Of a stretch of 64,000 bases of DNA, positions 1 to 8,321 are shown one piece after another (position 1 is the first letter of the stretch; every line of letters begins with the position of its first letter). Both the position numbers and the translations under genes were made by a program. The notes under the pieces were generated by a model. It was not told where the DNA came from. It worked only from the letters and a program-made list of their open reading frames with translations, and did not search any database. Origin of the DNA: CAWCUK01 sp963798775 (lineage in GTDB: Bacteria > Bacteroidota > Ignavibacteria > Ignavibacteriales > Ignavibacteriaceae); contig CAWCUK010000003.1 of assembly GCA_963798775.1 (NCBI GenBank), positions 186,001 to 250,000 on the forward strand. Direction: 5' to 3'.

Positions 1-2
1 TT

Positions 3-731
3 AAAAGTTCAAAAATATTTCACGTCGCTCCCTATATGGTTGATTCAATAAGAGAGATAATGGGTGAAGAATTTTTCTTTCAGCATATAAACGAAAAACT
101 TGTATCGCTGCCGAATAGAGTTGTTAGAGAAAATACAAATTATAATATTTCTCCTCGCGAAAGATTGCTGTTAATTGTTCTTAGATTAGAAAAAAGATCG
201 GCAAAAAGAAAAAATCTGAAAAATCTTTTTTATGCGATGAAAATAATTAATGATGAAAATCTGAAGTTGAATATTATTGGCGACGGAAATTACTTAGAGA
301 AGATAAAACACTTAACCAATAAAATTGGAATTGCAAAGCAAGTTAATTTTCTTGGCGCCGTTAAAAATTCGGAAATGGATAAATATTATAAAGAAGCGGA
401 AGCGTTTGTTATGCCCAGTCGGGGTGAAACATTCGGATTAGTATACGGAGAATCTTTATTAAACGGAACACCTATTTTATATTCTCAAAAAACCGGCTTT
501 GATGGTTTATTCAATAATGTCGGAGTTGCTGTTAAGCCTTCTTCCCCTGAATCTATTGCCGAAGGCATTGAAGATATACTTGAAAATAATTTGTATTACA
601 GAGAAAATATAAAAAAATTGCAGCAGGAAAATGCCTTCAGAATTTTTACCCCCGCATATTCGCGGGAAGTGTATAAAAAATGTTTAGACGCTATTCTGCC
701 TTCAAAAAAAGTTGAATACGCGGAAGCTTGA
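3..731 (+). CDS. Glycosyltransferase family 4 (group 1), C-terminal part, truncated by window edge
   Basis: The frame is open from base 3 with no stop, and the first internal ATG (36) lies inside a sentence of normal coding sequence, so the gene begins outside the window. What is visible is the nucleotide-sugar-binding half of a GT-B glycosyltransferase: a GDGNYLEKI stretch (the GxG loop) near nt 280-310 and the family signature PSRGETFGLVYGES around nt 415-450, with the two glutamates seven residues apart that hold the donor sugar in GT4 enzymes. The N-terminal acceptor-binding half is missing. It is followed 34 bp later by sugar-nucleotide genes, so a role in assembling a surface polysaccharide or O-antigen unit is likely; donor and acceptor cannot be read from the sequence. 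Confidence 0.85.
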   Translation, partial: KSSKIFHVAPYMVDSIREIMGEEFFFQHINEKLVSLPNRVVRENTNYNISPRERLLLIVLRLEKRSAKRKNLKNLFYAMKIINDENLKLNIIGDGNYLEKIKHLTNKIGIAKQVNFLGAVKNSEMDKYYKEAEAFVMPSRGETFGLVYGESLLNGTPILYSQKTGFDGLFNNVGVAVKPSSPESIAEGIEDILENNLYYRENIKKLQQENAFRIFTPAYSREVYKKCLDAILPSKKVEYAEA

Positions 732-765
732 AATTAGAAAATAAAAGAAAGGAAAAATATTAGTA

Positions 766-1752
766 ATGAAAAATTTTGCAATAACGGGAGTTGCGGGTTA
801 TATAGCCCCACGGCACTTAAAAGCTATTCACGATACAAATAATAATTTGGTTGCAGCGCTAGATCCGCATGATTCTGTAGGTATTCTCGACCGTTATTTC
901 CCGGAAGTAAGTTTCTTTACTGAATTTGAAAGATTTGACCGTCATTTGGAAAAATTAAGAAGAAGTTCGAACAATGAAAAAATAGATTATTTAACGGTCT
1001 GCGCTCCTAATCATCTGCATGATGCTCATATAAGAACCGCTTTAAGATTAGGCGCGGATGTAATTTGTGAAAAACCCCTGGTTGTTAATCCATGGAACCT
1101 TGACGCTTTAGAAGAATTGGAAAGCGAAACTAAAAGTAAAGTGAATACTGTTCTTCAATTGCGGGTTCATCCTTCTCTGCTTAAATTGCGCGAGCAAATT
1201 AAAGCGTCTAAGAAAACGCAAAAAGCCGATGTTCTTTTAACATATATTACTTCAAGAGGTTTATGGTATCATTATTCCTGGAAGGGAGTTGAATCAAAAT
1301 CCGGAGGAATTGCGACAAATATAGGAATTCACTTTTTCGATATGCTTATTTGGTTATTTGGGAATGTTCAGAATAGTGAAGTTCATATCTCAAACAATAA
1401 ACAAATAGGTGGAATATTAGAATTAGAAAATGCTAATGTTAGATGGTTCCTTTCAATTGATAAAAACGATCTTCCCAAACAAGCTGTAGAAGAGGGTAAA
1501 CCAACTTTCCGCTCCATTACTGTTGACGGTGAAGAAATTCAATTCAGTAACGGATTTACAGATCTTCATACAAGAGTATATGAAGAAACTCTCGCCGGAA
1601 ACGGGTTCGGAATTAAGGAAGCACGGCCTTCAATTCAGCTTGTGCATAATATTCGTAATTCTCCTATAAGTAATAAATATGAATATGTACATCCGAATAT
1701 TTCACAAATATTAAATCTAGAGGATAAAAATTATGAGCTATTTTCTGCATGA
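766..1752 (+). CDS. wbpB: WbpB/WlbA-like UDP-N-acetylglucosaminuronate 3-dehydrogenase (Gfo/Idh/MocA family)
   Basis: This 328-aa protein begins with [16 protein letters not shown], the unusual nucleotide-binding start typical of the WbpB/WlbA branch of Gfo/Idh/MocA oxidoreductases, and carries the family CEKPLVVNP motif near residues 100-108. Known WbpB enzymes oxidise the 3-position of UDP-GlcNAcA, which a PLP aminotransferase (WbpE) then aminates and WbpD acetylates. The stop overlaps the start of the WbpD-like gene by 20 bp, so the two are translated together. A WbpA-like UDP-sugar dehydrogenase lies in the window at 16019-17467, but no WbpE-like aminotransferase was recognised, so that step is probably upstream of the window. 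The pathway assignment rests on family similarity plus the adjacent acetyltransferase. Confidence 0.85.
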   Translation: MKNFAITGVAGYIAPRHLKAIHDTNNNLVAALDPHDSVGILDRYFPEVSFFTEFERFDRHLEKLRRSSNNEKIDYLTVCAPNHLHDAHIRTALRLGADVICEKPLVVNPWNLDALEELESETKSKVNTVLQLRVHPSLLKLREQIKASKKTQKADVLLTYITSRGLWYHYSWKGVESKSGGIATNIGIHFFDMLIWLFGNVQNSEVHISNNKQIGGILELENANVRWFLSIDKNDLPKQAVEEGKPTFRSITVDGEEIQFSNGFTDLHTRVYEETLAGNGFGIKEARPSIQLVHNIRNSPISNKYEYVHPNISQILNLEDKNYELFSA

Positions 1753-2311
1753 ATCATCCTTTGTGGACGAACCTTGCGAAATAGGAGAAGGAACAAAAAT
1801 TTGGCATTTCAGCCATGTTCAAAAAGAAAGCAAAATCGGAAAGAATTGTATCTTCGGCCAAAATGTTAATATAGGAAGCCATGTAACTATCGGAAATAAT
1901 TGTAAAGTTCAGAATAATGTTTCTATATATGAAGGTGTTACTTTAGAAGATTTTGTTTTTTGCGGTCCCTCAATGGTATTTACCAATATTCTGGATCCTA
2001 AATGTAAATACCCTCAGGCAAGTTCAGAATTTTATGTAAAAACTTTAGTTAAAGAAGGAGCGTCTATCGGCGCTAACGCCACAATAGTCTGCGGAAATAC
2101 AATCGGTAAAAATGTTTTAGTAGGAGCCGGAAGTGTAGTAACGAAAGATGTTCCCGATTTTGCGCTGGTTGTAGGTAATCCCGCCAAAATAATAGGCTGG
2201 GTTAGTGAAGCCGGGAAAAAATTAAATTTTGATGATAAAGGTTATGCCTTCTGTGAAAAATCGCGGAAGCGTTATAAAATTGAAAATGACAGAGTTTTTG
2301 AAGTTGAATAA
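1733..2311 (+). CDS. wbpD: WbpD-like UDP-2-acetamido-3-amino-glucuronate N-acetyltransferase
   Basis: A 192-aa left-handed beta-helix acyltransferase. Hexapeptide repeats run from about residue 15 to 155 ([49 protein letters not shown]), followed by the usual GNPAKIIGW end of the helix. The start at 1733 is supported by GAGGATAAAAATT upstream and by translational overlap with the WbpB-like gene. WbpD enzymes acetylate the 3-amino group of UDP-GlcNAc(3NH2)A with acetyl-CoA to give UDP-GlcNAc(3NAc)A, a precursor of diacetylated aminouronates in O-antigens and exopolysaccharides. Gene order and the overlapping dehydrogenase make this role more likely than the other hexapeptide transferases (serine or maltose acetyltransferases). 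Confidence 0.88.
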   Translation: MSYFLHESSFVDEPCEIGEGTKIWHFSHVQKESKIGKNCIFGQNVNIGSHVTIGNNCKVQNNVSIYEGVTLEDFVFCGPSMVFTNILDPKCKYPQASSEFYVKTLVKEGASIGANATIVCGNTIGKNVLVGAGSVVTKDVPDFALVVGNPAKIIGWVSEAGKKLNFDDKGYAFCEKSRKRYKIENDRVFEVE

Positions 2312-2339
2312 TCCGGCCGGAAAATCAACTCAAATTTAA

Positions 2340-2568
2340 AGGAGGTTTTGGTCTCCTATCCTTAAGAGCTGCGCAGCTTGCATTGATCTTCACAGATCTA
2401 AAAAAATCACCGGTGAATCCTTTTTAAAAAGGTAATGCTGTAAAAAATGCGTCTGTCATTTCTAATAAAAGTAATTCTGTTTTATAAGAACAGCCATGAT
2501 TACTGAATATTAGAAATGCTTCAGCCGCATATTTACGGCTGATTAGAAACGATGGTAATTAAACAGAC
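2340..2568 (+). ncRNA. Candidate structured 5' leader RNA upstream of the FemAB-like gene
   Basis: The 290-bp gap between the acetyltransferase and the FemAB-like gene is packed with inverted repeats. In order: AGGAG/CTCCT (2340-2344/2353-2357), palindrome AGCTGCGCAGCT (2367-2378), GATCT/AGATC (2385-2389/2394-2398), TCACCGGTGA (2407-2416), CCTTTTTAAAAAGG (2419-2432). A branched domain follows, closed by GTCTGT/ACAGAC (2451-2456/2563-2568). Inside it are an 11-bp stem CATTTCTAATA/TATTAGAAATG (2457-2467/2508-2518) with further pairing GTAAT/ATTAC and CTGTT/AACAG, and a 7-bp hairpin TCAGCCG/CGGCTGA (2521-2527/2536-2542). The domain ends 33 nt before the next start codon. It matches no riboswitch class I recognise; function is inferred only from structure and position. 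Confidence 0.45.
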
Positions 2569-2601
2569 TTCTATTCACTTAAATAAAGAGATGCGAGCAA
2601 T

Positions 2602-3639
2602 ATGGAACTACAAATTATTAACCCAATAAAAGACGAAAGATGGTTGAATTTTATTTCTTCTCATCCTGACGCAAATATTTTTCATCATCCATCCTGGCTT
2701 AGCGTTCTGCACGGCCAATATAATTACAGCGTTTTTGCTGTTTGTGTTTTTGAAAATAATCAAATAACAGCAGGTATTCCTTTCTGTGAGATTAGCAGTG
2801 TATTGAATAAGAAAAAATGGATATCGCTTCCGTTTTCTGATTACTGCAATCCTCTATATAATTCAAAAGAACAATTAGAAACTCTTCTTGAATTTTTAAC
2901 ACAAAAACAAAAGGAAGGTGAAGTTGGTTTTATTGCAATTCTATCCAACTTGACCGTAGATAATGAATTTAATTCGGCCTCTTCGGCAGTGCTTCATGTT
3001 ACTAAGGTTGAAGGCACGGCCGAAAATATGCTTAAAGCTTTTCATAGAACAAAACGACAAGGTATTAAAAAAGCAGCCAAGGACGGATTGTGTGTTAAAT
3101 TAGAAAATGATTCGGCTGCAATTGAAAAATTTTATGCCCTTCATCTTAAAACACGAAAGAAAAAAGGAGTTCCTATTCAGCCGAGAAGCTTTTTTACTCA
3201 AATTTATGAAAACTTTTTTGTAAATGATTTAGGTTTTGTCGCGGTTGTTTATAAAGGCAATCTGCCTATAGCTGCGGGATTATTCCTCTGCTTTAATAAT
3301 ACTTTAACTTATAAATATAATGCTTCAGATCCGGAGTATTTGAAATATAGACCGAATAATTTAATTATTTGGGAAACCATAAAACAAAGCATAAATAAGG
3401 GAATTAAATTTTACGATTTCGGAAGAACTGATTTTGATAATGAAGGTTTGAAAAGATTTAAAAAAGGCTGGGCAGCCGAAGAAACTTCCCTTTATTATTC
3501 CTATTTCCCCGCTGTTCCGGAAAACAGCCTGATCGGCGCCTTAAAAGAAAAACTTGTAGCGCCAATTATAAAGTCTTCTCCGGATATCGTTTGCAAAGTA
3601 ATCGGAGAACTGGCTTATAAATATTTCCCGGTACAATAA
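2602..3639 (+). CDS. FemAB-like / GNAT-fold acyltransferase of a polysaccharide locus
   Basis: A 345-aa protein with the two half-GNAT domains of the FemAB/FemX superfamily. The N-terminal half contains NIFHHPSWLSVL (residues about 25-36), a pattern common to exopolysaccharide-linked FemAB proteins. The C-terminal half contains FYDFGRTDFDNEGLKRFKKGW (about residues 272-292), the usual end of the acetyl-CoA/aminoacyl-binding fold. There is no signal peptide, so it acts in the cytoplasm. FemAB proteins in cell-wall genes transfer amino acids from tRNA to lipid II, but members in polysaccharide loci have no proven substrate; here it may aminoacylate or acylate a sugar. The start has only a weak ribosome-binding site, and a hairpin-rich leader precedes it, which may control its translation. 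Confidence 0.75.
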   Translation: MELQIINPIKDERWLNFISSHPDANIFHHPSWLSVLHGQYNYSVFAVCVFENNQITAGIPFCEISSVLNKKKWISLPFSDYCNPLYNSKEQLETLLEFLTQKQKEGEVGFIAILSNLTVDNEFNSASSAVLHVTKVEGTAENMLKAFHRTKRQGIKKAAKDGLCVKLENDSAAIEKFYALHLKTRKKKGVPIQPRSFFTQIYENFFVNDLGFVAVVYKGNLPIAAGLFLCFNNTLTYKYNASDPEYLKYRPNNLIIWETIKQSINKGIKFYDFGRTDFDNEGLKRFKKGWAAEETSLYYSYFPAVPENSLIGALKEKLVAPIIKSSPDIVCKVIGELAYKYFPVQ

Positions 3640-3661
3640 TAATTTTAAAGGATACTTAAGT

Positions 3662-5482
3662 ATGAATATTCTTGGAATATCTGCGTATTATCATGATTCT
3701 GCAGCTTGTCTCCTAAAAAACGGAGAACTTATCGCGGCTGCGCAGGAAGAGAGATTTACCCGTAGAAAACATGATCAAAATTTTCCTATACACGCTGTTA
3801 AATATTGTTTGCGAGAAGGGCGAATCTCAATAGACGATATAAGTTATATCGCTTTTTATGATAAACCGATAACTAAATTTAACAGAATTTTAGAAACTTA
3901 TTTATCGTATCCCGGGAAGGGATTAAAATCTTTTTTGATGGCCGTTCCGCTATGGTTGAAACAAAAATTGTGGATCTCAGAACAAATAGAAAAAGAAAGC
4001 GGTTTCACCGGAAAAATTCTAACTCCGGAACATCATGAATCCCATGCGGCTTCTGCGTTTTTCCCTTCACCTTTTGAAAGCGCTGCTTTTTTAACCATAG
4101 ATGGTGTAGGCGAATGGGCTACCTCTTCCTATGGTATTGGCAGAGGAAATAAAATTGAAATCCTGGCTGAACAGCATTTCCCGCATTCTCTGGGACTTCT
4201 TTATTCCGCCTTTACTTATTTTGCCGGTTTCAAAGTTAATTCAGGCGAGTATAAAGTTATGGGTCTTGCTCCCTATGGCGAGCCAAAATATGTAAATACA
4301 ATTTATGAACATTTAATAGATGTTAAAGAAGACGGCTCATTCAAAATGAATATGGATTATTTTGATTTTGCGGCGGGATTGAAAATGACGAATAAAAAAA
4401 TGGAGAAACTGTTTAATGGACCGGCTAGAGATCCCGAAAGTACATTAACTCAAAGAGAAATGGATTTAGCACGTTCTATACAGGCGGTTACGGAAGATAT
4501 AGTTCTAAAAATGGCAAGGCATGTAAAAAAAGAAACCGGCGAAACAAATTTATGTATGGCCGGAGGTGTAGCATTAAATTGTGTTGCCAACGGTAAACTT
4601 CTTCGTTCTAATATTTTTGATAATTTATGGATTCAGCCGGCAGCGGGTGATGCGGGAGGTGCTATAGGAGCGGCTTTTATAGCTCATCATCATTATCTAA
4701 ATAAACCGCTTCTCCCTAAAAGAACAGGAGTTGATTTACAAAAAGGTTCTTATTTAGGCCCGGCTTATTCCGATGAAGAAATTCAATTTTTTCTTCAAAA
4801 ATATAATATTCCCTATAGTTATTATCAAAAAGATGATTTATTAGAAATTGTAACTGATCTGATTCAAGAAGAAAATGTTGTGGGATGGTTCCAGGGAAGA
4901 ATGGAATTCGGACCGAGGGCATTAGGGAACCGATCTATTATCGGTGATCCGAGATCTCCGGGAATGCAGAAGAAAATGAATCTAAAAATAAAATTTAGAG
5001 AAAGTTTTCGCCCGTTTGCTCCTTCTATTCTTGCCGATAAAGTCAATGAATGGTTTGATATAACAGAAGAAAGCCCATACATGCTTTTAGTTGCGGATGT
5101 TAAAGAAGAAAAACGCCGGGAAATGACGGTTGAGGAATTAATGTTGTGGGGAATTAATCGAATGAATATTAGTCGTTCTGATATTCCCGCTGTAACTCAT
5201 ATTGATTATTCGGCAAGAATTCAAACTGTTGACGGTAAAGAGAATAAATTTTATTATGATTTACTTGCAAAATTTTACGCGAAAACGGGCTGTCCGATTT
5301 TAATAAATACTTCCTTTAATGTTAGGGGAGAACCTATAGTTGAGTCCCCGCTGGATGCGTATAAATGTTTTATGCGTACAGAAATGGATATTTTAGTTAT
5401 AGGCAATTTTGTTATCTATAAAAAAGAACAGCCAGAGTTTAATGACGATATAAATTGGAGGCAAGTGTATGAGCTTGATTAA
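3662..5482 (+). CDS. Carbamoyltransferase (NodU/CmcH/TobZ family)
   Basis: A 606-aa two-domain carbamoyltransferase of normal family length. The N-terminal Kae1-like domain begins MNILGISAYYHDSAACLL and contains the metal-binding HHESHAASAFFPSPF (about residues 124-138), DGVGEW, and a second nucleotide-binding segment MAGGVALNCVANGKL (about 299-313). The C-terminal YrdC-like domain contains QGRMEFGPRALGNRSIIGDPR near residues 412-432. These enzymes make carbamoyl-adenylate from carbamoyl phosphate and ATP and pass the carbamoyl group to a hydroxyl, for example on Nod factors, antibiotics or surface sugars. The gene is 22 bp after the FemAB-like gene and overlaps the SxtJ gene by 14 bp. A sugar in the polysaccharide made by this locus is the likely acceptor, by context only. 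Confidence 0.93.
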   Translation: MNILGISAYYHDSAACLLKNGELIAAAQEERFTRRKHDQNFPIHAVKYCLREGRISIDDISYIAFYDKPITKFNRILETYLSYPGKGLKSFLMAVPLWLKQKLWISEQIEKESGFTGKILTPEHHESHAASAFFPSPFESAAFLTIDGVGEWATSSYGIGRGNKIEILAEQHFPHSLGLLYSAFTYFAGFKVNSGEYKVMGLAPYGEPKYVNTIYEHLIDVKEDGSFKMNMDYFDFAAGLKMTNKKMEKLFNGPARDPESTLTQREMDLARSIQAVTEDIVLKMARHVKKETGETNLCMAGGVALNCVANGKLLRSNIFDNLWIQPAAGDAGGAIGAAFIAHHHYLNKPLLPKRTGVDLQKGSYLGPAYSDEEIQFFLQKYNIPYSYYQKDDLLEIVTDLIQEENVVGWFQGRMEFGPRALGNRSIIGDPRSPGMQKKMNLKIKFRESFRPFAPSILADKVNEWFDITEESPYMLLVADVKEEKRREMTVEELMLWGINRMNISRSDIPAVTHIDYSARIQTVDGKENKFYYDLLAKFYAKTGCPILINTSFNVRGEPIVESPLDAYKCFMRTEMDILVIGNFVIYKKEQPEFNDDINWRQVYELD

Positions 5483-5903
5483 TGATGTAAATACAGATAT
5501 TGAAAAACTTGATCTTTCAAAAAAGAGTCTGGTTAAATTTGCCTACACCGTCGGCGGAATCTTCACGTTGTTAAGTGTTTTTTTAATCCTTAAAAATAAT
5601 GTTTCAGTTATAGCGGTAATTACCGGTACTGCGGGAGTTTTCCTTTTAACCGGCGGATTATTATTCCCGTTAAAATTAAGAAATATTTATAAATACTGGA
5701 TGACAATTGCGGTTTTGCTCGGTTGGTTTGTCTCAAAAATTATTTTAACAGTGCTGTTTTATTTTGTCCTGATGCCTATTGGCCTGCTGGCTAAAGTTTT
5801 CGGTAAACAATTTATGAACTTGAAATTTAAAGACGGCGCAGATTCTTATTGGATAAAAAAAGACAACATCAACAATAAAATTAATTATGAAAAAATGTTT
5901 TAG
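5469..5903 (+). CDS. SxtJ-family small membrane protein
   Basis: A 144-aa membrane protein with about four hydrophobic segments (residues 25-42, 46-66, 75-92 and 95-112) followed by a polar tail. The pattern PLKLRNIYKYWMTIAVLLGW plus a glycine-rich third and fourth segment and the FKDGADSYW tail is that of the SxtJ family (named from saxitoxin clusters), whose biochemical role is unknown. The start overlaps the carbamoyltransferase stop by 14 bp and has GGAGG eight bases upstream, indicating coupled translation. A carbamoyltransferase, SxtJ, DUF5989 and SGNH hydrolase in this order is a recurring block in bacterial polysaccharide loci, which suggests SxtJ is a membrane partner in decorating a lipid-linked or exported sugar. 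Confidence 0.75.
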   Translation: MSLINDVNTDIEKLDLSKKSLVKFAYTVGGIFTLLSVFLILKNNVSVIAVITGTAGVFLLTGGLLFPLKLRNIYKYWMTIAVLLGWFVSKIILTVLFYFVLMPIGLLAKVFGKQFMNLKFKDGADSYWIKKDNINNKINYEKMF

Positions 5904-5913
5904 GAGAAAATGC

Positions 5914-6072
5914 ATGAGCAAATTTAAGATAGTTTCGGAATATTTCGAATTTTTAAAAATTAAAAGAAAATGGTGGCTTTTTCCTATTGCTATCACTTTA
6001 ATTTTATTAGGATTATTAATTGTTCTAAGCCAGGGCAGCGCCGTCGCTCCGTTCATCTATACGTTATTTTAA
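5914..6072 (+). CDS. DUF5989-family small membrane protein
   Basis: A 52-aa protein starting MSKFKIVSEYFEFLKIKRKWW, with one transmembrane helix (about residues 24-42) and a short C-terminus ending in APFIYTLF. This is the usual form of DUF5989 proteins found next to SxtJ and carbamoyltransferase genes. The ATG at 5914 is preferred to the in-frame ATG at 5887 because TTTAGGAGAAAATGC gives it a proper ribosome-binding site and because the earlier ATG lies inside the SxtJ gene. It sits 10 bp after SxtJ and 30 bp before the SGNH hydrolase. Function is unknown; the conserved FLKxRKWWLFP membrane entry suggests a structural or adaptor role beside SxtJ. Confidence 0.72.
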   Translation: MSKFKIVSEYFEFLKIKRKWWLFPIAITLILLGLLIVLSQGSAVAPFIYTLF

Positions 6073-6102
6073 AATATTGAATTCAAATTCCGAAGGGGTA
6101 AC

Positions 6103-7206
6103 ATGCCAAATAAAAAGAAACTTAAAATTAAAAAATCTATTTTATTCATTCATATTATTCTAAGTTCAATTTTCTGTATTACAATTCTGGAAATATCGCT
6201 AAGAATTTTTACTGTACAAGAAGTAAAAAGAAATTTAATGTATGATAAAGAATTAGGCTGGCGCGGAATACCGAACGGAAACGGAACTTATGTTCGGCTG
6301 GATGATAATATACGCGCCGATTTTCATTACAACGATTACGGGTTTAGAGATGAAGATATTTCCTCTCTTTCCGAAAATGCAACGCGAGTAGTACTTTTGG
6401 GTGATTCATATGTAGAAAGTATGGAAGTTAGTTATAAAAATACTTTTCAAAAACTTGTTCAGAAAAAACTTAAATCAAGTTATAAAAATGATATAGATGT
6501 AATAAATGTTTCTTCGCAAGGATACGGAACCGCGCAGGAAATTCTTGCTATGAGGAAATTTAAAAATATTATAAAACCGGATGTTGTAGTTCTAGTCTTT
6601 TTTACAGGTAATGATTTTGATGATAACATAAGAAAAAGATTTGCTTATCTTGATACTTCGGGAGATTTGAAAATTCCGCAGAATAAAGATTCATGGTTTA
6701 AAACTGCTTATCTTACTTTTCAAAGATGGATATATGAAAATTCCGCAATAGTTTTTGCCGTTAAAAATTATATAACTTCACATACGGATATTAAAATAGG
6801 CGATGCTGCTAAAGCCGCGCCGGTTGTTGACGAACAGTACCAAAATAAAATAACTAAAAAATTATTAGTAAAATTAAAAAATGAAGTTGAAAAGTACGCG
6901 AAGTTCGGTGTAATTATAATACCTTCTCCCATGGAAGTGGAAGATCAAGAATATACACGTACTGCTTTTGTATCAGAATTGTGCAAAGAAAACAATATTC
7001 CTTATCTCCCTCTTCAATCGGATTTAAAGAGAAATTATTTTTTTCAATACGATTGGCACTTTAATAATACAGGGCATCAAATTGTGGCGGAAGATATTTT
7101 TCGTTTTCTCAAGGCTAATTTTATTTTAACTACTCATAAAATTAGGAATGAAGAAGAGGATATTAATACGAAAAATCCCCCGGTTTATGCCAGAGGATCT
7201 TTCTAA
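6103..7206 (+). CDS. SGNH/GDSL-type hydrolase, membrane-anchored
   Basis: A 367-aa protein with an N-terminal signal anchor (residues about 14-36) and an SGNH hydrolase domain. Block I is VVLLGDSYVES (nucleophile Ser about residue 103), a GND motif follows in FFTGNDFDDN, and the catalytic Asp-His pair lies in YDWHFNNTGHQ (about residues 307-317). SGNH enzymes of this kind remove or transfer acyl groups on exported polysaccharides, like AlgX/AlgJ. It is the last gene of the forward run, 30 bp after DUF5989, with AAGGGGTAAC before the ATG. A plausible role is O-acetyl handling of the same polymer that the carbamoyltransferase modifies. No terminator follows; the next 100 bp look like a rearrangement boundary. 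Confidence 0.85.
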   Translation: MPNKKKLKIKKSILFIHIILSSIFCITILEISLRIFTVQEVKRNLMYDKELGWRGIPNGNGTYVRLDDNIRADFHYNDYGFRDEDISSLSENATRVVLLGDSYVESMEVSYKNTFQKLVQKKLKSSYKNDIDVINVSSQGYGTAQEILAMRKFKNIIKPDVVVLVFFTGNDFDDNIRKRFAYLDTSGDLKIPQNKDSWFKTAYLTFQRWIYENSAIVFAVKNYITSHTDIKIGDAAKAAPVVDEQYQNKITKKLLVKLKNEVEKYAKFGVIIIPSPMEVEDQEYTRTAFVSELCKENNIPYLPLQSDLKRNYFFQYDWHFNNTGHQIVAEDIFRFLKANFILTTHKIRNEEEDINTKNPPVYARGSF

Positions 7207-7218
7207 CTAAGGAGTGCT

Positions 7219-7314
7219 ATGAAAAAAATCTTTTACTTAAGCAGCATCATCTTTTTTGTCGATTTAAATGTTTTTGATCCGTCAACAGCTTTTGCCTCTA
7301 TAGAGAAAATGTAA
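7219..7314 (+). other. Orphan translation start (strong Shine-Dalgarno plus 31-codon ORF) antisense to a T9SS gene end
   Basis: Thirteen bases after the SGNH hydrolase stop there is CTAAGGAGTGCTATG, an excellent ribosome-binding site and start, opening MKKIFYLSSIIFF and stopping at 7314 after 31 codons. Most of this frame is the antisense of the C-terminal end (KKMMLLK stop) of the reverse T9SS gene, so it is unlikely to be a real protein. The likely meaning is that the operon once continued into a gene whose body was replaced when the reverse block was joined here. Confidence 0.35.
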
Positions 7315-8084
7315 GTTCCTGAAGCATATTGAGTCGCATTCCAGGTTAATTGATGGTTCCCCGGTTTTTGAACCTGATTAACTAATTTATCAACTTCTTG
7401 CCCTAAAGTATTAAATACTACTATTGTTACATTGCTTTCAAACGGCAACGCGTATTTAATTGAAGTACTGGGGTTAAAAGGATTCGGATAATTTTGGTAT
7501 AACCGGTAATCTTTTGGCGTGTTTTCAGAATTCTCTACTGCCGTTACTCCGCCGGTAGATAAATTCTGATGGTAATCAGGATTAGTTATAACTTTAGAAT
7601 TTTCGGATGTTAGTATGGTATTAACATTTCCGGTAAATGACCAAGTTATTGCATAATTTGTTGTACCCATTGCTTTGCTATTCTTTAAAACAAAAGTACC
7701 GACCTTTTTTTCTGTAGAGGAAATAACATCATTACCGGCAGGACTGGAAGCAAAGGTTAATTTTTGTTCGCCGTCAACTGTGTTAATTCCTATACCGTAA
7801 GCTGGTTCATTGTTTAATTGAGAAGAAGCGGATACATAAGTAAAAGTTAAATTACCGCCGTTTACAATATCTTTATTAAATGTAAAAACGCACTGATATG
7901 AATCTAACGCGAAATCCGCGCCGGTAGATTGCATGGTAACATCAAATTTATATGTATTTGCGTCAACTTGTACACCGTTTTTTAAACTCATCAAATAGCT
8001 TTGCGCAAATGATGTAGATGTAAAAGTAAATAATAAAACCGCAAAAATAGATAATAATAACTTATTCCATTTTGATGAGTTCAT
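7233..8084 (-). CDS. T9SS-secreted protein, possible cohesin-like beta domain
   Basis: Start chosen at 8084 because GGAGCCAAA precedes that ATG and a clean signal peptide follows (MNSSKWNKLLLSIFAVLLF, cleavage near SFAQS). The mature protein has one beta-rich domain of about 150 residues (LDSYQCVFTFNKDIVNGG...) followed by a linker and a T9SS C-terminal domain with YQNYPNPFNPSTSIKYALP and a KKMMLLK end. The spacing of strands and the phrase 'YQCxFTFNKDIVNGGxLTF' resemble the carbohydrate-binding/cohesin fold used in many Bacteroidota surface proteins, but I cannot confirm this. It lies next to a gene whose product carries dockerin-like repeats, and both have the CCCCGATTGTT element upstream, so they may be made together. 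Confidence 0.75.
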   Translation of the reverse strand: MNSSKWNKLLLSIFAVLLFTFTSTSFAQSYLMSLKNGVQVDANTYKFDVTMQSTGADFALDSYQCVFTFNKDIVNGGNLTFTYVSASSQLNNEPAYGIGINTVDGEQKLTFASSPAGNDVISSTEKKVGTFVLKNSKAMGTTNYAITWSFTGNVNTILTSENSKVITNPDYHQNLSTGGVTAVENSENTPKDYRLYQNYPNPFNPSTSIKYALPFESNVTIVVFNTLGQEVDKLVNQVQKPGNHQLTWNATQYASGTYIFSIEAKAVDGSKTFKSTKKMMLLK

Positions 8085-8187
8085 TTTGGCTCCCATATGA
8101 TTGTCGTTCATAACTGTTTTTCTGTTATTTATATTAGCACATCTTGTCATAATTTCTGATGTAAAACTAATCTATAAGAGGTAGGGT

Positions 8188-8232
8188 AACAATCGGGGAA
8201 TGCCTGAAATAAGTAAGCTAAATACCTGAAAA
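8188..8232 (-). promoter_or_regulatory. Copy A of the CCCCGATTGTT element
   Basis: Reading toward the T9SS gene at 8084: TTTTCAGG, 14 bp, ATTTCAGG, 2 bp, then TTCCCCGATTGTT. The two CAGG half-sites are 22 bp apart. The block ends about 105 bp before the start codon. The same layout occurs at 10367-10411 and 42752-42796, each time facing a reverse gene. Confidence 0.5.
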
Positions 8233-8271
8233 TTTTTTTTGAAATTCTATTATTTAGGAAAGTATAAAAGC

Positions 8272-8297
8272 AAAAAAGGCTGCCCGAAGACAGCCTT
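8272..8297 (-). terminator. Intrinsic terminator of the dockerin-repeat gene
   Basis: On the reverse strand AAGGCTGTC-TTCG-GGCAGCCTT is followed by TTTTTT. It lies 25 bp after the stop codon of the gene ending at 8322 and has the stable UUCG-type loop. Confidence 0.85.
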
Positions 8298-8321
8298 AAC
8301 AAGAAATGAATGAATTAAGTT

